Source of the DNA: Paenibacillus_AB hodogayensis
GTDB taxonomy: Bacteria > Bacillota > Bacilli > Paenibacillales > NBRC-103111
DNA: 61,244 bases
Direction: 5' to 3'
NCBI RefSeq assembly: GCF_039536325.1
Contig: NZ_BAAAYO010000016.1
Coordinates: forward strand, 1-61,244
Numbering within the stretch: position 1 is the first letter of the stretch; every line of letters begins with the position of its first letter. Under the pieces are notes generated by a model that saw only the letters and a program-made list of their open reading frames with translations, was not told the origin of the DNA and did no database searches. This document shows positions 53,392-61,244 of this stretch, piece after piece. The position numbers and the translations under genes were made by a program.

Positions 53392-54759
53392 TCAGTCCAG
53401 CGCGGCCGTCAACGCTTCCGCGACTGTCTCGACGCCAATAATCTCGATACCTTCCGGGGGAGTCCACCCCTTCATGCTTTTGCGGGGCATGATGATTCGC
53501 CGGAAACCAAGTTTCTGCGCTTCCTTGACCCGCTGATCGATCCGCGACACCCCGCGAACTTCGCCGGTCAGACCGATTTCGCCGAATACGACATCATACG
53601 GCTGTGTAGGTCGATCCTTGAAGCTCGACGCGATGGCGACCGCTGCTGCCAGATCGACGGCAGGCTCATCCAGCTTGACTCCTCCCGCCACATTCAAGTA
53701 AGCGTCCTGGTTTTGCAAAAACATCCCGACCCGCTTCTCGAGAACGGCAATAATCAGCGAAAGCCGGTTATGATCGATACCTGCCGACATGCGCCGGGGG
53801 CTTGGGAAATTCGTGCTCGATACGAGAGCCTGCAGCTCGACGAGTACCGGACGAGTACCTTCCATGCTGGCTACGACCGTAGAGCCGGATACGCCCAGCG
53901 GCCGCTCGGACAAGAACAGCTCGGACGGATTGGTGACTTCTCTCAGACCGTTTCCGATCATTTCGAAAATTCCCATCTCGTTGGTGGAGCCGAACCGGTT
54001 CTTGACCGCCCGCAGCAGACGGTACGAGTGATGGCGCTCCCCTTCGAAATAGAGCACGCAATCCACCATATGCTCCAGCAGCCGCGGACCCGCGATAGCG
54101 CCCTCCTTGGTCACATGACCGACAAGCACGGTCGCGATTCCTTTGATTTTAGCTATGCGCATAAAGTGCCCCGTACATTCGCGAACTTGCGAGACGCTGC
54201 CAGGCGCCGACGTAACCGCCGGATGGAAGACGGTCTGAATTGAATCGACCACGATAAAATCAGGCTGCATGTCGTCAATCGCTTCTTCAATACTTTCCAT
54301 ATTCGTCTCGCACAATACGAACAGCTGATCCGACAAAGCATCGAGACGGTCGGCACGCAGCCTGAGCTGACGAACCGATTCTTCCCCCGATATGTAGAGC
54401 ACCTTCAAACCGACCTCGGTCATCTGGTGCGACATCTGCAGCAGCAGCGTCGACTTGCCGATGCCCGGGTCTCCGCCGACCAAAATCAGCGAGCCCGGTA
54501 CGACACCGCCGCCGAGCACCCGGTTCAGTTCACCCATTTGCGACAGTATCCGGTTTTCCAGACTGCTTTCTATATGTATGATCGAAGTGGCCTTTTCTTT
54601 CTTCTGGGTTAAAGACGACTGGAAGCCTCTCGACTTCCCGGTCACCTCCACCTGCTCCACCATCGTGTTCCAAGCGTTGCAGCCGGGGCATTTGCCCAGC
54701 CATTTCGGCGATTCCGTGCCGCATTCCTGACAGCAAAATTTCGTTTTGACTTTCGACAT
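53392..54759 (-). CDS. radA: DNA repair protein RadA
   Basis: 455-aa RecA-like branch-migration helicase. Zinc finger CCQECG...CPGC at 9-28, Walker A GGDPGIGKST (about 94), KNRFG motif (about 252), Lon-like C-terminal domain. ATG 54759, 7 nt from GAGGGA, preferred to GTG 54765. It neighbours disA, whose activity it modulates in B. subtilis. Confidence 0.97.
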   Translation of the reverse strand: MSKVKTKFCCQECGTESPKWLGKCPGCNAWNTMVEQVEVTGKSRGFQSSLTQKKEKATSIIHIESSLENRILSQMGELNRVLGGGVVPGSLILVGGDPGIGKSTLLLQMSHQMTEVGLKVLYISGEESVRQLRLRADRLDALSDQLFVLCETNMESIEEAIDDMQPDFIVVDSIQTVFHPAVTSAPGSVSQVRECTGHFMRIAKIKGIATVLVGHVTKEGAIAGPRLLEHMVDCVLYFEGERHHSYRLLRAVKNRFGSTNEMGIFEMIGNGLREVTNPSELFLSERPLGVSGSTVVASMEGTRPVLVELQALVSSTNFPSPRRMSAGIDHNRLSLIIAVLEKRVGMFLQNQDAYLNVAGGVKLDEPAVDLAAAVAIASSFKDRPTQPYDVVFGEIGLTGEVRGVSRIDQRVKEAQKLGFRRIIMPRKSMKGWTPPEGIEIIGVETVAEALTAALD

Positions 54760-54849
54760 ATGCACGTCCCTCGTTTAGCCAATTATACCCAAAGTGTACC
54801 ACTTCGCGAATGCAATGAAAACCCCGCCCGCCAGACACGACCTTTCTCG

Positions 54850-54897
54850 CAAAAAAAAGGCACCCCGATTACCCCGAAGGATTAACCGGAATGCCTT
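54850..54897 (-). terminator. Terminator after clpC
   Basis: 15-bp stem with three G-U pairs, arms 54857-54871 and 54883-54897, followed by eight U on the minus strand. It separates ctsR-mcsAB-clpC from radA-disA, so radA must have its own promoter or rely on readthrough. Confidence 0.88.
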
Positions 54898-54919
54898 GCT
54901 TATTTAATCGCACATGTTC

Positions 54920-57343
54920 TTAATTTTTCGTGACAACCAGCTCGCCGTCGACTTCATCAATCGTCAGCGTGTCGCCTTTGGCGATGCTGCCGCGCAGCAG
55001 TTCCTCAGACAGCCGATCCTCGATATGCTTCTGGATGGCGCGACGCAGCGGTCTCGCTCCATAAGTCGGATCGAAGCCTTCCTTCGCCAGGAACGCCTTG
55101 CCTTTATCGGTCAGCGTGAACTCGACGCTTTGCTCGCGCAGACGCTTGCTCAGCTCATCCGACATGAGGCTCACAATACGGGCGATATGCTCTTGCTCCA
55201 GCGAATGGAACACGATGATTTCATCGATCCGGTTCAGGAACTCCGGACGGAAGCTTTTCTTCAGCTCGCCCATGACTTTGTCCTTCATATTGTTGTAATC
55301 ATGCCCCGCGTCGGCGGCGGCCATAAAGCCGAGCGTGGAGTTCTTCTTGATCATCTCCGCGCCTACGTTGGAGGTCATGATGATCAGCGTATTGCGGAAG
55401 TCGACCGTACGGCCCTTGGAATCGGTAAGTCGACCGTCTTCCAGCACTTGCAGCAAAATGTTGAACACTTCGGGATGAGCCTTCTCGATTTCGTCCAGCA
55501 GCACGACCGAATAAGGCTTGCGGCGCACTTTCTCCGTCAACTGACCGCCTTCTTCGTAACCGACATATCCCGGAGGCGCTCCGACGAGACGCGAAGTCGA
55601 ATGCTTCTCCATATATTCCGACATATCGATACGAATGACCGCATTCTCGTCGCCGAACAACGACTCGGCCAACGCTCTCGCCAGCTCGGTTTTACCGACC
55701 CCGGTAGGGCCGAGGAAAATAAACGAGCCCATCGGCCGCTTCGGATCTTTCAGACCCGCTCTGGCCCGACGGATCGCCCGGCTGACCGCCTTCACCGCTT
55801 CGTCCTGACCGATGACGCGCTCATGCAGAATGCTTTCCATTCTCAGCAAACGTTCCGTTTCTTCTTCGGCCATCTTGACCACCGGAATTCCGGTCCAGCT
55901 TGCAACGACCTGGGCGATGTCGTCCGGCGTCACTTCCGAGTCGGTTCGCCCTTGTTTTTCTTTCCATTCGTTCTTTGTCAAGTCCAGCTCGTCGCGCATC
56001 TTTTGCTCGGTGTCGCGCAGCGAAGCAGCTTTCTCGAACTCCTGGCTTTGGACGGCAGCGTCCTTTTCCTTGCGTATATTTTCCAGCTGTACTTCAAGCT
56101 GCTTCAAGTTAGGCGGTATGGTGTACGAACGGAGCCGTACTTTCGAGCTGGCTTCGTCGATCAGATCGATCGCCTTATCCGGCAGGAACCGGTCGGAGAT
56201 GTACCGGTCGGACAGCTTTACGGCCTGCTCGATCGCTTCATCGGTAATTTTTACACGGTGATGGGCTTCGTATCGATCGCGCAACCCGTGCAAAATTTGA
56301 ATCGCTTCTTCCGGCGTCGGCTGATCCACCGTAATCGGTTGGAACCGGCGCTCCAGGGCAGCGTCCTTCTCGATATATTTGCGGTATTCATCCAATGTCG
56401 TAGCTCCGATGCACTGCAGCTCGCCGCGGGCCAAAGCCGGCTTCAAGATGTTGGACGCATCGATGGCGCCTTCAGCCCCGCCTGCGCCGATCAGCGTATG
56501 CAGTTCGTCAATGAACAAGATAATGTTACCTGCCGCGCGAATTTCGTCCATAATCTTTTTCAGACGATCTTCGAACTCGCCGCGGTATTTCGTGCCAGCT
56601 ACAACCGAACCCATATCGAGCGTCATGACGCGCTTGTCGCGCAGCGTCTCGGGTATTTCGTTTTGCACGATTTTTTGCGCCAAGCCCTCGGCAATGGCGG
56701 TTTTCCCGACGCCCGGCTCCCCGATCAGTACCGGATTGTTTTTGGTCCGGCGGCTCAGTACTTGGATCACGCGCTCGATTTCTTTACTGCGCCCGATGAC
56801 CGGGTCGAGATTGCCTTCCTTGGCATAAGCCGTCAGATCACGAGCCAGCCCGTCAAGCGTAGGCGTATTGACGTTGGCCGGAGTGGAATGGCTGGACGAC
56901 ACTGCTTCGCTGCTGCCGAGCAGTTGAAGCACTTGCTGCCGAGCTTTGTTCAAGCTTACGCCCAAATTGTTCAGCACGCGAGCCGCTACACCTTCTCCTT
57001 CGCGGATCAGTCCGAGCAAAATATGCTCCGTTCCCACGTACGTATGACCCAGCTTCCGGGCCTCGTCCATGGAAAGCTCGATAACCTTTTTCGCTCGCGG
57101 AGTGTAAGCGATGCTGTTCGGCTGCTCTTGACCGCGACCGATGAGCGATTCCACTTCGTCCTGAATTTTCTCCAGACTCAAGCCCAATGCGACGAGCGCT
57201 TTGGCGGCAATGCCTTCTCCTTCGCGAATAAGGCCAAGCAGAATATGCTCCGTCCCGATATTGTTGTGGCCGAGGCGCACCGCCTCTTCCTGAGCCAACG
57301 CCAACACCTTTTGCGCACGTTCCGTGAATCTTCCAAACATCAT
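54920..57343 (-). CDS. clpC: AAA+ protease ATPase ClpC
   Basis: 807 aa. Two N-terminal Clp repeats (about 1-150), D1 ATPase with GEPGVGKTAIAEGLAQ (about 207), coiled middle domain (about 410-470) that binds MecA/McsB, D2 ATPase with GPTGVGKTELARALAE (about 545), and VEFTLTDKG near the end. Unfolds arginine-phosphorylated proteins for ClpP. First of two adjacent ATGs (57343) is 8 nt from GGAGG. Confidence 0.98.
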   Translation of the reverse strand: MMFGRFTERAQKVLALAQEEAVRLGHNNIGTEHILLGLIREGEGIAAKALVALGLSLEKIQDEVESLIGRGQEQPNSIAYTPRAKKVIELSMDEARKLGHTYVGTEHILLGLIREGEGVAARVLNNLGVSLNKARQQVLQLLGSSEAVSSSHSTPANVNTPTLDGLARDLTAYAKEGNLDPVIGRSKEIERVIQVLSRRTKNNPVLIGEPGVGKTAIAEGLAQKIVQNEIPETLRDKRVMTLDMGSVVAGTKYRGEFEDRLKKIMDEIRAAGNIILFIDELHTLIGAGGAEGAIDASNILKPALARGELQCIGATTLDEYRKYIEKDAALERRFQPITVDQPTPEEAIQILHGLRDRYEAHHRVKITDEAIEQAVKLSDRYISDRFLPDKAIDLIDEASSKVRLRSYTIPPNLKQLEVQLENIRKEKDAAVQSQEFEKAASLRDTEQKMRDELDLTKNEWKEKQGRTDSEVTPDDIAQVVASWTGIPVVKMAEEETERLLRMESILHERVIGQDEAVKAVSRAIRRARAGLKDPKRPMGSFIFLGPTGVGKTELARALAESLFGDENAVIRIDMSEYMEKHSTSRLVGAPPGYVGYEEGGQLTEKVRRKPYSVVLLDEIEKAHPEVFNILLQVLEDGRLTDSKGRTVDFRNTLIIMTSNVGAEMIKKNSTLGFMAAADAGHDYNNMKDKVMGELKKSFRPEFLNRIDEIIVFHSLEQEHIARIVSLMSDELSKRLREQSVEFTLTDKGKAFLAKEGFDPTYGARPLRRAIQKHIEDRLSEELLRGSIAKGDTLTIDEVDGELVVTKN

Positions 57344-57403
57344 GTAAAACACCTCCACGATTCATTATCCAAAGTTGGTTTGCAACGAAACATCGCTATT
57401 CCA

Positions 57404-58465
57404 TTAAGCGCCGGCAATTTTGTCGCGGATCAGTTCCGCTCTCCGGACGTCCCTGTCGTCAGCCGACAGCTTCGTTCTGGCATATTGCTGCAAAAATCCC
57501 GGCTGGGTCATGACCATCAGTTCGTTCAGCGCATGGGGAGAAACTCCGTCCAGCAGCCCGAGATCGACGCCCAACCTGACATCGGACAGCCGCTGGGAAG
57601 CCTCCTTCGAATCCATAATCGCAGCATGGGATAAAATCCCATATGACCGTTTTACGCGGTCGGTAACGCGTATTCTCGACTCGGCAAGCAGCTTCTGCCG
57701 GGCCGCCCGTTCATGCTCGATGATTTGTTTGGCCACGCTATGCAAATTGTCGATAATTTCTTCCTCTGACTGTCCAAGCGTTATTTGGTTCGACACCTGG
57801 AATACGTTGCCGATCGCTTCGCTGCCTTCGCCGTATATGCCTCGGACCGCCAAGCCGACCTGATTGATTGCTTGTAAAATCCGGTTCATCTGCTGAGTCA
57901 GCACAAGCGCAGGCAGATGCATCATCACCGAAGCGCGAATACCGGTCCCTACGTTCGTAGGGCAGCTGGTCAAAAAGCCATGCCGCTCCTCAAAAGCATA
58001 ATCGACCTGCGATTCGAATACATCGTCGATCCGATTGGCTACATCCCAAGCTTCGCGGATTTGAAATCCGGGGCTTAGGCACTGTATGCGCAAATGATCC
58101 TCTTCGTTCACCATGATGCTGACCGATTCGTTATCGCTAATCATGACCGCACCGTTGCGCGATTCGTTAGCGAGGTTCGGACTGATCAGATGTTTCTCCA
58201 CGAGCACCTTTCTTTGCAGCTCGTCAAGCTCATCGAGAATGAACAGCTCCATCGGACTGATTTGCTGAAGCTCATCGCTTTTCAATACCTTCACGAGCTG
58301 TTCCAACACTTCCTGCGATTGTGCATTGGTCGCCAGCATCGGGAAAGGCAGGTTCAACAAGTTTCGGGCGAGACGTATCCGGGTACTGATCACAACGTCC
58401 GAGTCCGGGCTGTTGCCCTTCATCCAGTCACTGAGCGCTTGCGCGAAAATGTTCGACCGATCCAA
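57404..58465 (-). CDS. mcsB: Protein-arginine kinase McsB
   Basis: 353-aa guanido-kinase fold enzyme phosphorylating arginine residues, which mark proteins for ClpC; it also inactivates CtsR. VVISTRIRLARNL (about 24-36) and LTSCPTNVGTGIRASVMMHL (about 165) are nucleotide-binding motifs; the DRDVRRAE allosteric site is near the end. TTG start at 58465, 9 nt from AGGGG. Confidence 0.97.
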   Translation of the reverse strand: MDRSNIFAQALSDWMKGNSPDSDVVISTRIRLARNLLNLPFPMLATNAQSQEVLEQLVKVLKSDELQQISPMELFILDELDELQRKVLVEKHLISPNLANESRNGAVMISDNESVSIMVNEEDHLRIQCLSPGFQIREAWDVANRIDDVFESQVDYAFEERHGFLTSCPTNVGTGIRASVMMHLPALVLTQQMNRILQAINQVGLAVRGIYGEGSEAIGNVFQVSNQITLGQSEEEIIDNLHSVAKQIIEHERAARQKLLAESRIRVTDRVKRSYGILSHAAIMDSKEASQRLSDVRLGVDLGLLDGVSPHALNELMVMTQPGFLQQYARTKLSADDRDVRRAELIRDKIAGA

Positions 58466-58483
58466 CTTCGATTGCCCCTTTCC

Positions 58484-59002
58484 CTATGCGTTCGACCGAT
58501 TCAGCTTGGATTCCAGCTCGCGGATTTGATCGCGAATTTTGGCCGCCTGCTCGAATTCTTCTCGCGAGATGCGAACCTGGATATCGTTTTTGAGCTTATC
58601 GATTTCCCGCTTATATTGAATCAGGCCCCCTGAACGTTTCGGCACTTTGCCTACGTGAACATTGTTGCCGTGTACTCGCTTGAACAACGGGTCCAGCCTT
58701 TCGGAAAAATGCTCGTAGCAGGAGCTGCATCCGAACCTGCCGATTTTGCTGAACTGACTGTAAGTAAGTCCGCAATTATCGCAGCGGAGAGTCGTCTGCG
58801 GCTTGTTGCCAAGCGTATTCGGATCGAAGTCAAGCAAGCCGGACAACAAGTTATGGATGGAAAAACCGTTCGGCGTTCCCGGAATCAGTTCGCCTTTCTC
58901 GCGGGCGCACGATTCGCAAATATGGAATTCGGTCTTCTCTCCATGGATGATTTTCGTGAAATGCAGCGTTGCCGGTTTCTTATTGCATTCCTGGCAAAGC
59001 AC
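58484..59002 (-). CDS. mcsA: McsA, activator of McsB
   Basis: 172 aa with four CxxC motifs (CQEC, CESC, CDNC, CSSC) forming zinc sites, and a C-terminal UVR motif (EEFEQAAKIRDQIRELESKL). McsA stimulates McsB kinase and senses metal/redox stress. GTG start at 59002, 9 nt from GAGGG. Confidence 0.97.
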   Translation of the reverse strand: MLCQECNKKPATLHFTKIIHGEKTEFHICESCAREKGELIPGTPNGFSIHNLLSGLLDFDPNTLGNKPQTTLRCDNCGLTYSQFSKIGRFGCSSCYEHFSERLDPLFKRVHGNNVHVGKVPKRSGGLIQYKREIDKLKNDIQVRISREEFEQAAKIRDQIRELESKLNRSNA

Positions 59003-59042
59003 GGTTGCTTTCCCTCCTCCAGTTTCATCCGACTTCTCTCGC

Positions 59043-59504
59043 TTACTTGCTTAACAGGGAAATCAGCATAGCTTTTAACAAGCTTGCCCGAATTTCATCC
59101 CGCAACGGAAGCTTCAAGTTCAGAACATCCCTGGAAACGGCCGCCTTAAGCAGGTTCGCTTCCCGATCCGTAATAAACCGGCCTTCCGCCAACTGATAAA
59201 TGATTCCTTCCGCCGATGATTGATCGATCTGAGACCCGACCGTGTTAAAAATATGCACGTGGATCGCTTCTTTAGAAGGAAGCTCTACCTGTTGAATACG
59301 GATGTATCCTCCCCCGCCTCTTTTGCTTTCGACCAAATACCCTTTTTCCAATGTGAACCGCGTGCTAATCACATAATTGATTTGCGACGGAACGCACTGG
59401 AACCGGTCGGCCAGTTCGCTTCTTTGCAGATCGACGACTCCACTCGGGCTTTGCTGCAAAATGTTCTTCAGATATTGTTCGATGATATCGGAGACATTAC
59501 GCAT
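59043..59504 (-). CDS. ctsR: Class III stress repressor CtsR
   Basis: 153-aa winged-helix repressor of clp genes. SDIIEQYLKNIL and the DNA-binding wing ESKRGGGGYIRI (about 61-72) with the heat-sensing Gly loop; arginines there are targets of McsB. ATG 59504 is 8 nt from GGAGGG. First gene of the operon, controlling its own promoter. Confidence 0.97.
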   Translation of the reverse strand: MRNVSDIIEQYLKNILQQSPSGVVDLQRSELADRFQCVPSQINYVISTRFTLEKGYLVESKRGGGGYIRIQQVELPSKEAIHVHIFNTVGSQIDQSSAEGIIYQLAEGRFITDREANLLKAAVSRDVLNLKLPLRDEIRASLLKAMLISLLSK

Positions 59505-59572
59505 CAAATGAACCCTCCACCTTCATGTTAAGCCGCTGATAGGAAAAAGTCGGAAAGTTCAATCATTCTGAC

Positions 59573-59626
59573 TTTGACTTTCTTTGACTTTGGACTTATT
59601 ATAACTCGTTTTTCCCGGTTTGCCAA
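59573..59626 (-). promoter_or_regulatory. Sigma-A promoter and CtsR operator of ctsR operon
   Basis: -35 TTGGCA (59621-59626), 17-bp spacer, consensus -10 TATAAT (59598-59603). Just downstream, over the start site, AGTCAAA-GAA-AGTCAAA (59573-59589) matches the CtsR heptad direct repeat RGTCAAA-NAN-RGTCAAA exactly, with a further AGTCAG after it. The rest of the 321-bp gap to 59825 contains no clear element; a plus-strand promoter for the next gene could not be defined. Confidence 0.93.
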
Positions 59627-59825
59627 GTGTTCGAGGATCAATAATTTCTTAATCCATTGTCGCTCGATCCTGTCGTACAATCAGTATATACACATTTACC
59701 CCGGTTTACCGGGCTAGAACCGACCAATTCATGTATTTTGAGCGGCATGTCCGAATCAGGCAGTTCCCGAACCGATTGATACGCGTCTGTTAGGGGTACA
59801 AATAAGAAGAGAATGGAGGAATTGC

Positions 59826-61079
59826 ATGATTCGGGGGTTGACGGGTCGTTCCTTACGATCCATAGCGGGACTTTTCCTTATTAGCCGCATTCTAATTTTA
59901 TTCGCCGGGTATGTCGGGACCAATTTATTTGCCGCCTATACCGAACCGCCGGTCTATATTCAGCAAGGGCCGGGTGTAGTGCCGGAAAGAGCGATGAAGC
60001 TGCCCTTTGACCTGAGCGATACGCGCTGGCCCAATGAGAAAGACTTTGCCAAGTTCGACAGCTTCGCCTACTTCGACATTGCCGTTCACGGCTACGACCG
60101 TTACCGGATCGAGGAGCCGCATCCGCCCGCCAATTGGGTGTTTTTCCCGCTATACCCACTGGTTTTGAGAGCGGCGGCGGCTTTGACCGGACTGTTCGGC
60201 CTTACCAGCTTGACGATCGTTGGCAGCTTGCTTTCGAATGTTTTCTTTTTTGCAGCCTTGCTGTACGTATTCGGAATATGCCGCCAACAAAACTTGGACG
60301 AATCTCAAACACGAGCGGTGCTCGTGTTGATGCTGCTCTACCCGACGTCCTTGTTTTATTCGCTGCCTTACACGGAAAGCTTGTTTCTGCTCCTATCCGC
60401 TGCTTCGCTTTACTACTCTTCGGATAAGCGATACGCTCTGGCCTTTATCGCTGCCGGCTTATCCACGGTAACCCGGGTGCCCGGCGTGATGAATCTGTTC
60501 TTTGTAGCAGGCATGGTTTTGCTAAACGAACGGTTCCCGTTGACAAAACGCCATCTCCGTCTGGCGTCATACGGACTGTTATCTTTGCTTCCGATAGGCC
60601 TGTACTTGCTGTTTATGAAAATTCGGACGGGTGACTGGCTCGCCCCCTTCCATGAGCAAAGCTCCTGGTACCGCCAGACCGCATTGCCTTTCACGAATTA
60701 CGCGCATTATTTCCAAAAGCCTTACTTCATGGCCCCGGGAGGATGGGACAACGGTCTGCTGGCCTTTGTCATGTCGACTGCCGTTATCCTGGTCTACCTC
60801 GGGTTCTTGATTTTGCGCGGCAAGGAGCTGATTCGCGAGCCCCGGCAGCTCCTGCTGTGGGTCTACGGCGCGCTGCTGATCGTTATTCCCTTCTCTAGCC
60901 AGCCGTTTTATTTGGCAAGCGTCGTACGTTATATGATGGTGTGCATCCCATTCTATTTGTACACGGTCAGGCTGACCACCAGCAGGGACAATGCGCGGTT
61001 CGCCTATAAAATGCTGTTTGCGGTAATCCACATCATTACAGTGATCGGCTTTTTTAACGACTATTATTTCATGGCCTGA
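59826..61079 (+). CDS. PIG-V/mannosyltransferase-like polytopic membrane protein
   Basis: 417 aa, about ten to twelve hydrophobic segments. FDSFAYFDIAVHGYDRY (about 79-95) parallels the W-D-S-x-W-Y motif of PIG-V-type lipid-linked sugar glycosyltransferases, followed by WVFFPLYPL and LLYPTSLFYSLPYTESLFLL, both typical of bacterial proteins of this group. Substrate and acceptor are unknown; cell-envelope glycosylation is inferred. ATG 59826 is 6 nt from GGAGG. It is divergent from ctsR and followed at once by its terminator. Not part of the B. subtilis neighbourhood. Confidence 0.8.
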   Translation: MIRGLTGRSLRSIAGLFLISRILILFAGYVGTNLFAAYTEPPVYIQQGPGVVPERAMKLPFDLSDTRWPNEKDFAKFDSFAYFDIAVHGYDRYRIEEPHPPANWVFFPLYPLVLRAAAALTGLFGLTSLTIVGSLLSNVFFFAALLYVFGICRQQNLDESQTRAVLVLMLLYPTSLFYSLPYTESLFLLLSAASLYYSSDKRYALAFIAAGLSTVTRVPGVMNLFFVAGMVLLNERFPLTKRHLRLASYGLLSLLPIGLYLLFMKIRTGDWLAPFHEQSSWYRQTALPFTNYAHYFQKPYFMAPGGWDNGLLAFVMSTAVILVYLGFLILRGKELIREPRQLLLWVYGALLIVIPFSSQPFYLASVVRYMMVCIPFYLYTVRLTTSRDNARFAYKMLFAVIHIITVIGFFNDYYFMA

Positions 61080-61108
61080 TGGAACCCATCGGGCTGTTTC
61101 TTATTTCG
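61074..61108 (+). terminator. Terminator overlapping the PIG-V-like gene stop
   Basis: GCCTGATGG (61074-61082) pairs with CCATCGGGC (61086-61094), one G-U pair, loop AAC, followed by TGTTTCTTATTTC. The stop codon lies within the left arm. Confidence 0.7.
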
Positions 61109-61164
61109 CCGGCAACCGAGAGGCCGAGCCACTCCGATGGTGGTCCATCAATGTCCCTAAGAAA

Positions 61165-61198
61165 GCAAAAAGCCCTTCCGGGGAAACCGGAAAGGCTT
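61165..61198 (-). terminator. rRNA operon terminator after 5S
   Basis: 12-bp stem (arms 61170-61181 and 61187-61198, one G-U pair) with U tract on the minus strand, 9 bp beyond the 5S 3' end. Confidence 0.9.
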
Positions 61199-61206
61199 GT
61201 ATGTTC

Positions 61207-61244
61207 GCTTGGCGACGTCCTACTCTCCCAGGACCCTGCGGTCC
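61207..61244 (-). rRNA. rrf: 5S rRNA, 3' end (partial)
   Basis: On the minus strand the sequence reads GGACCGCAGGGTCCTGGGAG and then AGTAGGACGTCGCCAAGC, the 3' end of Bacillales 5S rRNA, in which the final helix base-pairs with the 5' end outside the window. It shows that an rRNA operon, in the same orientation as the one starting at the left edge, ends here. Confidence 0.93.

Noticed and set aside
54914..57634. 906-codon open frame on the plus strand antisense to clpC
   Set aside because: It mirrors the clpC codon pattern, lacks a start with a ribosome site, crosses the clpC terminator region and encodes no recognisable domain; ClpC on the minus strand is certain.

Overview
The window is a chromosomal core segment of an endospore-forming Firmicute. 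Gene order and protein sequence point to the Paenibacillaceae, for example a Paenibacillus or Cohnella relative; this is inference, not a database result. It lies between two same-direction rRNA operons. The right edge (61207-61244, minus strand) is the 3' end of a 5S rRNA with its terminator. The left edge (1-242, minus strand) holds tandem promoters and a boxA-containing 16S leader whose 16S gene starts just outside the window. Almost everything is on the minus strand; only four genes (pdaB, gerD, a small Cys-motif protein and a PIG-V-like membrane protein) are on the plus strand. No IS element, prophage, CRISPR array, toxin-antitoxin pair or tRNA gene was found.

Reading right to left, in the direction of transcription: (1) 59.5-52.3 kb, the ctsR-mcsA-mcsB-clpC-radA-disA stress/protein quality-control and DNA-integrity operon, with a CtsR operator at the promoter and a plus-strand membrane protein upstream. 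(2) 52.2-42.0 kb, pssA, a PIN-TRAM protein, ispD-ispF, gltX, a cysteine-type T-box controlling cysE-cysS, then mrnC-rlmB-rae1 and sigH. (3) 41.7-30.2 kb, secE-nusG, rplK-rplA, rplJ-rplL behind an L10 leader, rsmC, rpoB-rpoC. (4) 30.1-25.3 kb, the str operon (ybxF, rpsL, rpsG, fusA, tuf). (5) 25.2-9.9 kb, the fused S10-spc-alpha superoperon from rpsJ to rplQ, including secY, adk, map, a KOW protein and infA. (6) 9.8-8.0 kb, truA and rplM-rpsI. (7) 7.9-5.9 kb, a cysH-sat sulfate assimilation pair with its own near-consensus promoter. (8) 5.7-0.26 kb, a sporulation/germination block: cwlD, mrp/salA, gerD, kbaA, pdaB, spoIIM and a small conserved protein.

The genes cooperate in making and controlling the transcription/translation machinery, protein secretion, charging of Glu/Cys tRNAs, stress proteolysis, and the decision to sporulate and later germinate. 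The order is close to that remembered for B. subtilis from ctsR to pdaB. The visible departures are: cysH-sat inserted between rpsI and cwlD; no ECF transporter genes between rplQ and truA; no rpmG between sigH and secE; pssA plus a plus-strand gene between disA and the PIN-TRAM gene; and a spoIIM homologue next to pdaB.

I found no undescribed multi-gene system. The most worthwhile signals are in non-coding DNA: several ribosomal-protein leaders, a GCAA-loop hairpin motif shared by the rplK, rplJ and rpoB leaders, paired hairpins inside the spc operon, and an imperfect dyad at the cysH promoter. Start codons were set mainly by Shine-Dalgarno spacing, which gives an unusually large set of TTG and GTG starts in essential genes.
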